64,000 bases of DNA from Aminobacter niigataensis (GTDB lineage Bacteria > Pseudomonadota > Alphaproteobacteria > Rhizobiales > Rhizobiaceae), in contig NZ_JACHOT010000001.1 in the NCBI RefSeq assembly GCF_014200015.1, positions 1,860,001-1,924,000 on the forward strand, written 5' to 3'. Each line of letters begins with the position of its first letter. Position 1 is the first letter of the stretch. This document shows, piece after piece, positions 17,248 to 25,417 of this stretch. The notes under the pieces were generated by a model. The model saw nothing but the letters and a program-made list of their open reading frames with translations, ran no database searches and was not told the DNA's origin. Position numbers and translations under genes: made by a program.

Positions 17248-19014
17248 ATGACCACAGACCAGATGATGTCCCTCGCCGTCATCGTGCTGATGATGGCGGC
17301 GTTCATCTGGGGTCGGTTCCGTTACGATCTGGTCGCCTGCGGCGCCCTGATCGTCGCCGTTGCGGCCAGCATCGTTCCGCAGGCCAAGGCATTCAGCGGC
17401 TTTGGCGACGACATCGTCATCATCGTCGGCTCGGCGCTCCTGGTCAGTGCCGGCGTCGCCCGCTCGGGCATCATGGAATATGCCATCCAGCGCTTCGCTC
17501 CCGATGTCTCCAGCGTCAGGGCGCAACTGGCGTTGCTGGTCATCGTCGTCACGGTGCTGTCCGCCTTCGTAAAGAACATCGGCGCGCTGGCGATCATGAT
17601 CCCCATCGCCTTCCAGTTCGCTCGCCGCTCCAATGTCTCGCCCTCGGTGTTCCTGATGCCGATGGCGTTCGGCTCGCTGCTCGGCGGCCTGATGACGCTG
17701 ATCGGCACCTCGCCCAACATCGTCGTATCGCGCGTGCGCCAGGAGATGACCGGCGAGGCCTTTTCGATGTTCGACTTCACCCCGGTGGGTGCGGCCCTTG
17801 CCGCCGCCGGCATCGTCTTCCTGGTGCTGTTCTACTGGCTGCTGCCCAGCCGTACGCGCGCCTCGGCCTCCATCCACGAGGCCATCGACATCAACAACTA
17901 CGTCACCGAAGCCCGGATCGTTGCCGACTCCGCCGTCGCCGGCAAATCGCTGGGCGATCTGCTGAAGCTCGGTGGCAGCCGCGCTGTCGTCACCTCGATC
18001 CTGCGGTCGCGCGCGCTGCACGTCACGCCGTTTCCCGATGTGATCCTGCGCGAAGGCGACATCCTCCTGATCGAGGGCGCCCCCGACGTGCTGGACCGCA
18101 TGGTGGCGCAGGCCAAGCTCAGCGTCACCGGCAGCCGCGATTCCGCCGGCGGCAAGCATGCCGCCGCGGCCGTCGAAGCAGTCATCGGCGAGAATTCGAG
18201 CCTGATCGGCGGGTCGGCCCAAAGGCTGGCGCTCTACGACCGTTTCAACGTCAACCTGCTGGCCGTCAGCCGCAAGGGCGAGCGCATCCAGGAGCGGCTG
18301 GGTGCAGTCACGCTGCGCATGGGCGACGTGGTGGTTCTCCAGGGCAATCCGCAGACCCTGCCGGAGATCCTGCGCGAACTCGGCTGCCTGCCGCTGGCGG
18401 AGCGGTCGATCCTCCTCGGCAGCGTCCGCCGCGGCATCGTTCCGCTGGCAATCCTGATCGCAGCGATGGCGGCGACCGCCCTGGGCCTGCTGCCTGTCCC
18501 GCTGGCTTTCTTCTCGGCTGCCGTCGCCATGGTCCTGTTCCGTGTCATCCCGCTGCGCGAGGTCTATGGCGCAATCGACGGGCCGATCCTGGTCATGCTG
18601 GCAGCCCTCATTCCCGTCAGCGATTCCTTGCGGCGGACGGGCGCCACCGACGTCATTTCGGCCTGGCTTGCCGAGTTCGCCGCCGGGTTGCCGGCTGCAG
18701 GGGCACTGACCCTCATCATGGTGGTGGCCATGGCGGTCACGCCGTTCCTCAACAATGCCGCGACCGTGCTTGTCGTCGCCCCCATTGCCGCGGGCTTCGC
18801 CAGTTCGCTCGGTTACCAGCCGGAAGCATTCCTGATGGCAGTCGCCATCGGCGCGGGCTGCGACTTCCTCACACCGATCGGCCATCAGTGCAACACGCTG
18901 GTGATGGGACCGGGCGGCTACAAATTCTCCGACTATCCTCGCCTCGGGCTGCCACTGTCATTGCTGGTCATCCTGGTAGCGGTGCCGATGCTGATCCTCG
19001 TCTGGCCGATGTAG
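17248..19014 (+). CDS. SLC13 (DASS)-type permease with two RCK_C domains
   Basis: The 588-residue protein belongs to the ion transporter superfamily that includes dicarboxylate, sulfate and arsenite carriers. Two membrane halves (about 1-195 and 395-588) flank two cytoplasmic TrkA-C/RCK_C modules (about 210-290 and 305-385), a layout seen in SLC13-type permeases of many bacteria. Conserved signatures include FVKNIGALAIMIP and GSLLGGLMTLIGTSPNI, plus the matching second-half text NNAATVLVVAPIAAG and GCDFLTPIGHQCN. The ion, perhaps sulfate or a dicarboxylate, is not decided by sequence. Confidence 0.87.
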   Translation: MTTDQMMSLAVIVLMMAAFIWGRFRYDLVACGALIVAVAASIVPQAKAFSGFGDDIVIIVGSALLVSAGVARSGIMEYAIQRFAPDVSSVRAQLALLVIVVTVLSAFVKNIGALAIMIPIAFQFARRSNVSPSVFLMPMAFGSLLGGLMTLIGTSPNIVVSRVRQEMTGEAFSMFDFTPVGAALAAAGIVFLVLFYWLLPSRTRASASIHEAIDINNYVTEARIVADSAVAGKSLGDLLKLGGSRAVVTSILRSRALHVTPFPDVILREGDILLIEGAPDVLDRMVAQAKLSVTGSRDSAGGKHAAAAVEAVIGENSSLIGGSAQRLALYDRFNVNLLAVSRKGERIQERLGAVTLRMGDVVVLQGNPQTLPEILRELGCLPLAERSILLGSVRRGIVPLAILIAAMAATALGLLPVPLAFFSAAVAMVLFRVIPLREVYGAIDGPILVMLAALIPVSDSLRRTGATDVISAWLAEFAAGLPAAGALTLIMVVAMAVTPFLNNAATVLVVAPIAAGFASSLGYQPEAFLMAVAIGAGCDFLTPIGHQCNTLVMGPGGYKFSDYPRLGLPLSLLVILVAVPMLILVWPM

Positions 19015-19097
19015 GCGACACGCAAGCGTGATTGGCCGTTGATTTCGCCCCGCCCTAGCTTTGCGCGTCTATCGGTAAAGTTTGGGAGGAACGATCG

Positions 19098-19721
19098 ATG
19101 AAACGCATCCTCATCCTGTCCGCGGCACTGTGCTCCGGCCTTCTCATCGCCAGCGCCCAGGACAACACGATGAGCTTCTTCGTGACCAGCGCCGGCCTCG
19201 GCAAGGGCGCAAATCTCGGCGGCCTCGCAGGCGCCGACGCGCATTGCCAAAGCCTCGCCGAAGCTGCCGGCTCGACCGGCAAGACCTGGCATGCCTATCT
19301 CTCGACCAGCGACACCGACGCCAAGGATCGCATCGGCAGCGGCCCATGGTCGAATGCCAAGGGCCAGAAGATCGCCGACGATGTCGCCTCGTTGCACAGC
19401 GACGCCAACAACATCAACAAGGAAACCGCGCTCGACGAGAAGGGCAACGCCGTCAACGGCCGCGGTGACCAGCCCAACAAGCACGACATCCTGACCGGGT
19501 CGATGCCTGACGGCACCAAGGCCGCCGACCAGTCCTGCAACAACTGGACCAGCGACGGCGAAGGCGTCGCCATGATGGGGCATCATGACCGCATGGGGCT
19601 CGACGATTCGGCGGCCGCGAAGTCCTGGAATTCCTCGCATGCCTCGCGTGGCGGATGCGGCCAGGAAGCACTGAAGGGCACTGGCGGCGACGGCCTGTTC
19701 TACTGCTTCGCCACCAACTGA
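19098..19721 (+). CDS. Secreted endostatin/C-type-lectin-like protein
   Basis: The 207-residue product has a signal peptide (cleaved near residue 20, SAQ/DN) and four cysteines (ADAHCQ, DQSCNNW, GGCGQE, FYCFATN) placed as for two disulfides. The order of landmarks resembles the collagen NC10/endostatin fold, a C-type-lectin relative: GADAHCQ..., TWHAYLS, GSMPDGTKAADQSC..W, then a final YC. Some rhizobial homologues are simply called lectin. GGGAGGAACG precedes the ATG. Ligand unknown; probably periplasmic or extracellular. Confidence 0.65.
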   Translation: MKRILILSAALCSGLLIASAQDNTMSFFVTSAGLGKGANLGGLAGADAHCQSLAEAAGSTGKTWHAYLSTSDTDAKDRIGSGPWSNAKGQKIADDVASLHSDANNINKETALDEKGNAVNGRGDQPNKHDILTGSMPDGTKAADQSCNNWTSDGEGVAMMGHHDRMGLDDSAAAKSWNSSHASRGGCGQEALKGTGGDGLFYCFATN

Positions 19722-19737
19722 GCGGCCTGCATCACCC

Positions 19738-20244
19738 CTAGCGTTCGGCCGATACCGAAAGGTCCGGCCGAACGTTCAAAGTCTGGAAAACGACGCAGTA
19801 GCGCTCGGTCAGCTTGATCAGCGCGTCGATCCGGTCCTGCGGCTCGTCCGTATCGAGCTTGAAGGCCAGCCTGATGGCACGAAAGCCAACCGGCGCGTCC
19901 TTGGCGACACCGAGCGTGCCGCGAAAGTCGAGATCGCCCTCGGCCGAGACCCTGGCTTCGCCGAGCCTGAACTCCAACGCCGTGGCAACCGCCTTCAAGG
20001 TCACTCCGGCACAGGCGACCAGCGCTTCCAGCAGCATATCACCGGAACACAACTCCATGCCGCTGCCACCGGTCGCCGGGTGCAGGCCGGCGGTCACGAT
20101 CGCCCTGCCCGTATCAACCTTGCAGGCAATCGACTGGTCGTCGACGGCACCGGCGGCCCGCAGCGTGATCAGCCCCCGCCCGGCATCCTCACGATAGGCG
20201 TCCTTCAGCGGCGCCTGCAGCGCCTTCAGTCCCGCGGCATCCAT
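19738..20244 (-). CDS. OsmC family protein
   Basis: OsmC/Ohr proteins reduce organic hydroperoxides with a reactive cysteine pair. This 168-residue protein has the two expected cysteines in VACAGVTLKAV and ERYCVVFQTL. Shine-Dalgarno CGGGAGAAG lies six bases before the ATG at 20244, chosen over an in-frame start seven codons upstream. It is more like the general OsmC branch than Ohr proper, so the substrate is not fixed. Confidence 0.85.
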   Translation of the reverse strand: MDAAGLKALQAPLKDAYREDAGRGLITLRAAGAVDDQSIACKVDTGRAIVTAGLHPATGGSGMELCSGDMLLEALVACAGVTLKAVATALEFRLGEARVSAEGDLDFRGTLGVAKDAPVGFRAIRLAFKLDTDEPQDRIDALIKLTERYCVVFQTLNVRPDLSVSAER

Positions 20245-20356
20245 GATCTTCTCCCGGCAAACCATGGCGATCCTAGCATAGGCAAGGTGCCTTGGCTCAT
20301 GACAGCAGGCTGGCAGGAGCGATGCGATAGACTAAGCTTCTCTTGCAGGAGACGGC

Positions 20357-21277
20357 ATGGCCACCGACATCATCGACGGCGCATCGGAACACAGGCTCGG
20401 CATGTTGCTTGTCACGCTGTCCGCGGCGGTTTTCGGCCTTTCCGGCATCCTAACCAAATCGATCGACGCCGATCCCCTGACCATCACCTCGTGGCGCGGA
20501 CTGGCCGGCGGGCTGCTGATCACTGCTTATGTCCTCTGGCGCCGACGCGACGGCCATGGCGAAAGCCTCGATCTCGGCTGGCAAGGCTGGATGCTTGCCA
20601 TAGTGGGGACATTTGCCAGCATCGCCTTCATCGCCGCCTTCAAGAACACCTATGTCGCCAATGTCGTGGTCATCTACGCGACAGTGCCGTTCGTCGTCGC
20701 CTTGCTCGCCTGGGTGATCATCGGCGAGGTCTTTCGCCGCCAGACAGCAGTTGCAGCAGCGGTCTGCCTCGTCGGCGTCGCCGTCATGGTCTGGTCCGGG
20801 CTTGGCGGCGGCCACGCCTTCGGCGACATGCTGGCGCTGCTGATGACCTTCACATTCGCGCTTTACGCGACCCTCGTCCGCCGCTTTCGCAACGCATCGG
20901 TGGTGTGGGCCGGCGCCGTTTCGGCTTTCCTGGGTATCTTTCCGGCCTGGTTCGTCACCGATCCGCTGGCCGTGCCAAGCCAGGACATAGCTGTGCTCGC
21001 CATTTTCGGCCTTACCTTCGCCCTCGCGGTGGTGCTGTGGACCGAAGGCGCGCGCCGCATTCCGGCTGCCGAAGCAGGGCTGCTCGGCACCGCCGAAGTG
21101 CCGTTCGGCATCTTCTTCGCCTGGCTGTTCCTGGCCGAGTTGCCGCCGGTCGCTAGCCTCGCCGGCGGTGCCATCGTGCTGGCGGCCGTCTTCTGGCACG
21201 CCTGGCGTGACTGGGCCGGCAGCCGGGCTGTAGCCACCGCGCTGGCCAACGGCGAAAAAGAATCGCAAAAAACCTGA
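20357..21277 (+). CDS. EamA/DMT-family transporter
   Basis: A drug/metabolite transporter of 306 residues with ten predicted helices in two EamA repeats (about 18-145 and 160-285). The text FGLSGILTKSIDADPLTITSWRG is typical of the first repeat. GCAGGAGACGGC precedes the ATG. Substrates of this family range from amino acids to metabolites, and none can be read here. Confidence 0.85.
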   Translation: MATDIIDGASEHRLGMLLVTLSAAVFGLSGILTKSIDADPLTITSWRGLAGGLLITAYVLWRRRDGHGESLDLGWQGWMLAIVGTFASIAFIAAFKNTYVANVVVIYATVPFVVALLAWVIIGEVFRRQTAVAAAVCLVGVAVMVWSGLGGGHAFGDMLALLMTFTFALYATLVRRFRNASVVWAGAVSAFLGIFPAWFVTDPLAVPSQDIAVLAIFGLTFALAVVLWTEGARRIPAAEAGLLGTAEVPFGIFFAWLFLAELPPVASLAGGAIVLAAVFWHAWRDWAGSRAVATALANGEKESQKT

Positions 21278-21367
21278 ACGGGGCGGAACCAAATCGCGGG
21301 GTCGGCGTTATTGGCCTCAGGACGGGTTGCCCCATCCCCCCATCCCCTCCACCCGTCCCTTTGCTTT

Positions 21368-21392
21368 AAGCCGGTCGCAAGACCGGCTTTTT
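21368..21392 (+). terminator. Rho-independent terminator after the EamA gene
   Basis: AAGCCGGTC (21368-21376) pairs with GACCGGCTT (21381-21389) over a GCAA tetraloop, followed by five T in total. Its position also argues that the next gene starts downstream of it, at 21503. Confidence 0.85.
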
Positions 21393-21502
21393 CCTGTCCT
21401 GAACCCCAGGGGATGGCGGGAACGATGCGCATTGACGTGGCGTCGGCATCGTCTAGTTTCAGTGCGCGCGGTTGGGGGGTCGCGCGCATTGGGAGGTGCG
21501 GC

Positions 21503-23722
21503 ATGGTCCTGGCCAGTGCGATTCTGCTCGGTCTTGTCGCGGCATGGATGCTTGCCGCAGGCTACCTGACGTATACGCTCGGCATCCGCTTCCGCCAGGC
21601 GCTGCTCTATCTACCGCTCAAGCTGGTGTGGCGCGTCCACGACAAGGCCATGCGCCAGGCGCGGGATTCAGAGACGCCGGTCATCTATGTCGTGTCGCAT
21701 CAGTCCCGACTCGAACCGGCGCTGATGCTGTCCCTGCTGCCGGAGCAGACGCTGCACATCCTCGACGATGCTTCCGCCCGCGCCTTCTGGCTCGAGCCGT
21801 GGCGCGAGCTCGGCCGCACCATCGCCTTCAACGCCGAACATGTCTTCGTCAGCCGTCGCCTGGTGCGCGTACTGCGCGGCAAGGGCCGCCTCGCCGTCTA
21901 CCTGCCCGACACCGTCGAGCCAGACGTCAAGTCGTTCCGCCTGTTCCGCGCCGTCGCCCGCATCGCCATGCAGGCCGACGCCCGGATCGTGCCGATCTTC
22001 GTCAGCGGCGCGCGCCACCTGCCGTTTTCGCTGACACCGGCCGAACGCGCGCCACGCGCCTGGTTCCCACGCCTCCGGATCGCAGCGCTTGCGCCCATGA
22101 CCATGGCCGAACTGCTCCAGCGCGCCGGTTACTCGCAGACCACCACCGCCAATGCCCTGTTCGACCGTTTTGCCGAAGCGCGGCTCGCCGGCACCGATCT
22201 CGACCGGGGCTTGTTCCACGCAGTGTGCGATGCCGCCGGCCGCTACGGCGCCTCGCGCCAGATCGTTGAGGACGTCGTCAGCGGCGCGCTCAGCTACCGC
22301 AAGCTCCTGACCGGGGCGCGCGTGCTGGGCAAACGCCTCGAGGGCCTGACCAGCCCGGGCGAAGCGGTCGGCATACTGTTGCCCAATGCCAATGGCGTGG
22401 TGCTGACCATGCTCGGTCTCATCTCGGCAGGGCGCGTGGCCGCCATGATCAACTATACCGCCGGCGCCACCAATGTCGCCTCGGCGGTGAAGACGGCTGC
22501 CATCAAGACAATCGTCTCGTCGCGCGCCTTCATCCAGAAGGCCGACCTCGCCGACATCGTCGCTGCCGCCGAACAGGCCGGCGCGCGGATGATCTGGCTG
22601 GAAGAGCTGCGCGACAGCATCACGACCTTCGAAAAGGCCGCCGCGGCCGCGCAATGGCGGCGCCCGCTGCAACCCCAGGTCGCCTCCAGGCCGGCCGTCA
22701 TCCTGTTTACCTCGGGCTCCGAAGGCATGCCCAAGGCCGTCGTGCTCTCGCACCGCAACCTGGTCGCCAACGCCATGCAGGCCGAGGCCCGCATTGCCAT
22801 CTCGCCGGCCGACAAGCTGTTCAACGTGCTGCCGGTCTTCCACTCCTTCGGCCTCACCGGCGGCACCATCCTGCCGCTGATCACCGGGGTGCGGCTGTTC
22901 CTCTACCCCTCGCCGTTGCACTACAAGCTCATCCCGGACGTCGCGCGCAAGATTCGCCCGACCATCATGTTCGGGACCGACACCTTCCTTGCCGCCTATG
23001 CCCGGACTGCCGAGGATGGCGATTTCTCCAGCCTGCGTTTCGTCGTGGCCGGCGCCGAGCCGGTACGGCCGGAAACACGGCGCGTCTGGCGCGAGCGATT
23101 CGGCGCCGAGATCATCGAAGGCTTCGGCCTGACCGAGGCAGCGCCGGTGGTGGCCGTCAATACGGCGACCCATGGCCGCGACGGCACGGTGGGACGCCTC
23201 TTGCCCGGCATGCGCATGCGGCTCGAAGAGGTCGAAGGCGTCAGCGAAGGCGGGCGGCTCTGGCTCAACGGCCCCAATCTGATGATGGGATACATGACCG
23301 CCGACCGGCCCGGCGAGTTGCAGCCGCTCGAAGGCTGGCACGACAGCGGCGACATCGTCTCGGTTGACCGCGAGGGCTTCGTTACCATCCGCGGCCGGGC
23401 CAAGCGTTTCGCCAAGATCGCCGGCGAGATGGTCTCGCTCGGCGCCGTCGAGATGCTGGTGCAGGCTCTGTGGCCGGAGGAACGCCACGCTGCCGTTGCC
23501 GTTCCCGACAAGCGCAAGGGCGAGCGCATCGTGCTCGTCACCACCGCCGGCAATGCCGATCCCGAAACCTTGCGCCTTTACGGCAAGCAAGCCGGGGCCG
23601 CCGACCTGATGGTCCCGCACGACATCATCAAGGTGCGCGAAATCCCGGTGCTCGGCTCCGGCAAGACCGACTATGTCGCCGCGCGCCACATGGCCATCGA
23701 GCGACTGGGGCTGGCAGCCTAG
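21503..23722 (+). CDS. Acyltransferase/AMP-ligase fusion (Aas-like)
   Basis: The 739-residue protein joins a membrane-anchored PlsC-type acyltransferase region (about 40-210) to an acyl-CoA/ACP synthetase (about 235-735), the layout of Aas, which recycles lysophospholipids. The ligase half has TSGSEGMPK near residue 403, GFGLTEAAPVV and the C-terminal DSGDIVSVD. The acyltransferase half is unusual: the HX4D box reads HQSRLE (residues 66-71) and the EGTRS box is replaced by PDTVEPD. GGGAGG directly before the ATG at 21503, and the terminator upstream, decide the start. The stop overlaps the convergent pssA end. Confidence 0.85.
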   Translation: MVLASAILLGLVAAWMLAAGYLTYTLGIRFRQALLYLPLKLVWRVHDKAMRQARDSETPVIYVVSHQSRLEPALMLSLLPEQTLHILDDASARAFWLEPWRELGRTIAFNAEHVFVSRRLVRVLRGKGRLAVYLPDTVEPDVKSFRLFRAVARIAMQADARIVPIFVSGARHLPFSLTPAERAPRAWFPRLRIAALAPMTMAELLQRAGYSQTTTANALFDRFAEARLAGTDLDRGLFHAVCDAAGRYGASRQIVEDVVSGALSYRKLLTGARVLGKRLEGLTSPGEAVGILLPNANGVVLTMLGLISAGRVAAMINYTAGATNVASAVKTAAIKTIVSSRAFIQKADLADIVAAAEQAGARMIWLEELRDSITTFEKAAAAAQWRRPLQPQVASRPAVILFTSGSEGMPKAVVLSHRNLVANAMQAEARIAISPADKLFNVLPVFHSFGLTGGTILPLITGVRLFLYPSPLHYKLIPDVARKIRPTIMFGTDTFLAAYARTAEDGDFSSLRFVVAGAEPVRPETRRVWRERFGAEIIEGFGLTEAAPVVAVNTATHGRDGTVGRLLPGMRMRLEEVEGVSEGGRLWLNGPNLMMGYMTADRPGELQPLEGWHDSGDIVSVDREGFVTIRGRAKRFAKIAGEMVSLGAVEMLVQALWPEERHAAVAVPDKRKGERIVLVTTAGNADPETLRLYGKQAGAADLMVPHDIIKVREIPVLGSGKTDYVAARHMAIERLGLAA

Positions 23723-24570
23723 TTTGCCGGCTTGGTCTGGTCCGAGACGTCGGCTGTCTCAGCCTCGGCTGTGGCAGCCACTGCCTTCTCGCCCTCGATC
23801 CTCGCCCGTCGTGCATAGGCACTGGCGCTCAGCGGCAGGAAGATCAGGTAGCCGATCACCGACGCCGTCAGCGTCTGCCAGGGATAGACTGTCAGAAGCA
23901 GCACGTAGAATACCGCAACCAGCATGACGGGCAGCAGGTATTCCCTGCGAATGCTCAGCTTCTTGCCGGAATAGACAGGCAACCGGCTGACCAGCAGGAA
24001 GGCGACGAGGATGGCGAAGCCGGTGGCGACATAGGCCACCGTGCGCGTGCCCTCGAGGCCGAGGAAGCCGAGATACATCGGCAGCATCAAGGTGATGGCC
24101 CCGATCGGCGCCGGCACGCCGACGAAATACTCGGCCTGCCAAGCCGGGCGATCGAGGTCTTCGTCGAGCACGTTGAAACGCGCCAGCCTCAGGCCCATGG
24201 CGATGGCGAAAAGCAACGTCGCGATCCAGCCCAGGGATCCGGCCTTGTCGAGCAGGTAGGCATAGAGCACCAATGCCGGAACGACGCCGAAATTGACGAT
24301 GTCGGCGAGCGAATCCATCTGCGCGCCGAACCTCGAGGTCGCCTTCAGCATGCGCGCCAGACGGCCATCGATGCCGTCGAGGAAGGCTGCCAGCAGCACC
24401 ATCACTACGGCCGGTTCAAACCGGTCCTGGAAGGCGAGCCGAATGCCGGAAAGCCCAGCGCAGATCGCCAGCACGGTGATGAGGTTGGGCAGCACCATGC
24501 GCAGCGGAATTTCGCGGATGCGCGGTCCGCCGCTGCCATGTGGTTCGAAGGGCTTGAACGGCGCCACCAT
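23719..24570 (-). CDS. pssA: CDP-diacylglycerol-serine O-phosphatidyltransferase
   Basis: Makes phosphatidylserine from CDP-diacylglycerol and serine, the first step of phosphatidylethanolamine synthesis. The 283-residue membrane protein carries a perfect CDP-alcohol phosphatidyltransferase motif: D68-G69-x2-A72-R73-x8-G82-x3-D86-x3-D90. Its ATG overlaps the psd stop (TGATG), so the two are translated together. The C-terminal 30 residues are Ala/Glu/Thr-rich. Confidence 0.95.
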   Translation of the reverse strand: MVAPFKPFEPHGSGGPRIREIPLRMVLPNLITVLAICAGLSGIRLAFQDRFEPAVVMVLLAAFLDGIDGRLARMLKATSRFGAQMDSLADIVNFGVVPALVLYAYLLDKAGSLGWIATLLFAIAMGLRLARFNVLDEDLDRPAWQAEYFVGVPAPIGAITLMLPMYLGFLGLEGTRTVAYVATGFAILVAFLLVSRLPVYSGKKLSIRREYLLPVMLVAVFYVLLLTVYPWQTLTASVIGYLIFLPLSASAYARRARIEGEKAVAATAEAETADVSDQTKPAN

Positions 24571-25268
24571 CAGGAGACCCGCACCAGCGGTGCGTGGCTG
24601 GCGCCGCCGAATTCGGCGAGGATGGTTTCGCCAGCCACCGCGGTCTGGCCGACGGCGACGCGCGGAACAGCTGCCGCGGGCAGGAACACATCGACGCGCG
24701 AGCCGAAGCGGATCAGGCCGAAACGCTCGCCCACCGCGATGTTGCCACCGACATCGGCCCAGCAGACGATGCGCCGCGCCACGAGGCCGGCGATCTGGAC
24801 TGCGGCGACCTGGCCGTTGGGGCTGTCGATGACGACGCCGTTGCGTTCGTTTTCCTGGCTTGCCTTGTCGAGCTCGGCGTTGAGGAATTTGCCCGGACGG
24901 TGCTCGATGCGGACGATCTTGCCGCGCACCGGTGCGCGGTTCACGTGGACGGAGAAGACATTCATGAACACCGAGATGCGCGTCATCTCGGCATTGCCGA
25001 GACCGAGTTCGCGCGGCGGCACGGCCGGGCCGACGGCCGAAACCACGCCATCGGCGGGGCTGACCACGAGCTTGTCGTCAACAGGGGTCACGCGCTCGGG
25101 GTCGCGGTAGAAATAGGCGCACCAGGCGGTGAGAATCGCCCCGATCCAGAACAGCGACGTCGAGAAGAAGCCCAGCAGGACGGCGACCGCCGCGAATCCG
25201 GCAATGAAGGGATACCCCTCGCGATGGACCGGAACGAAGGCGTTGCGGATCGTGTCGGCTATGCTCAT
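24570..25268 (-). CDS. psd: Phosphatidylserine decarboxylase (short type)
   Basis: Converts phosphatidylserine to phosphatidylethanolamine using a self-made pyruvoyl group. At 232 residues it is the short rhizobial form. Landmarks are an N-terminal membrane segment (about 20-52), SPADGVV (D73) and H108, with the self-cleavage G189-S190 in [10 protein letters not shown] in place of LGST. The start [11 protein letters not shown] at 25268 matches relatives. It leads the psd-pssA operon and is divergent from the Rrf2 gene. Confidence 0.95.
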   Translation of the reverse strand: MSIADTIRNAFVPVHREGYPFIAGFAAVAVLLGFFSTSLFWIGAILTAWCAYFYRDPERVTPVDDKLVVSPADGVVSAVGPAVPPRELGLGNAEMTRISVFMNVFSVHVNRAPVRGKIVRIEHRPGKFLNAELDKASQENERNGVVIDSPNGQVAAVQIAGLVARRIVCWADVGGNIAVGERFGLIRFGSRVDVFLPAAAVPRVAVGQTAVAGETILAEFGGASHAPLVRVS

Positions 25269-25382
25269 GAAAGGGGTGGCCGTTGCTGTTGAAGTCCCGG
25301 AGTGCTTACCGGAAAGCTCTGGCCGCCGCAACGCGACATTGCCGGCCGGTGGTCAGGTGACGCCAGGGGCAGCATCGCCTGC

Positions 25383-25417
25383 TTGATCTCCAGAAGTTTC
25401 GTAACTATAAAAGTTAC
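25383..25417 (+). promoter_or_regulatory. Promoter and operator of the Rrf2-flavoprotein gene
   Basis: TTGATC (25383-25388), a 17-base spacer and TATAAA (25406-25411) form a good sigma-70 promoter. An inverted repeat, GTAACT-ATAAA-AGTTAC (25401-25417), covers the -10 box and ends directly at the ATG (25418). The predicted transcript start is at or within a base or two of the ATG, implying a leaderless mRNA and autorepression by the encoded Rrf2 domain. Confidence 0.7.

Noticed and set aside
17059-18885. A 608-residue frame on the minus strand across the SLC13 permease gene
   Set aside because: The plus-strand product has a clear family, membrane pattern and RCK_C domains; the opposite frame reads as charged low-complexity sequence.
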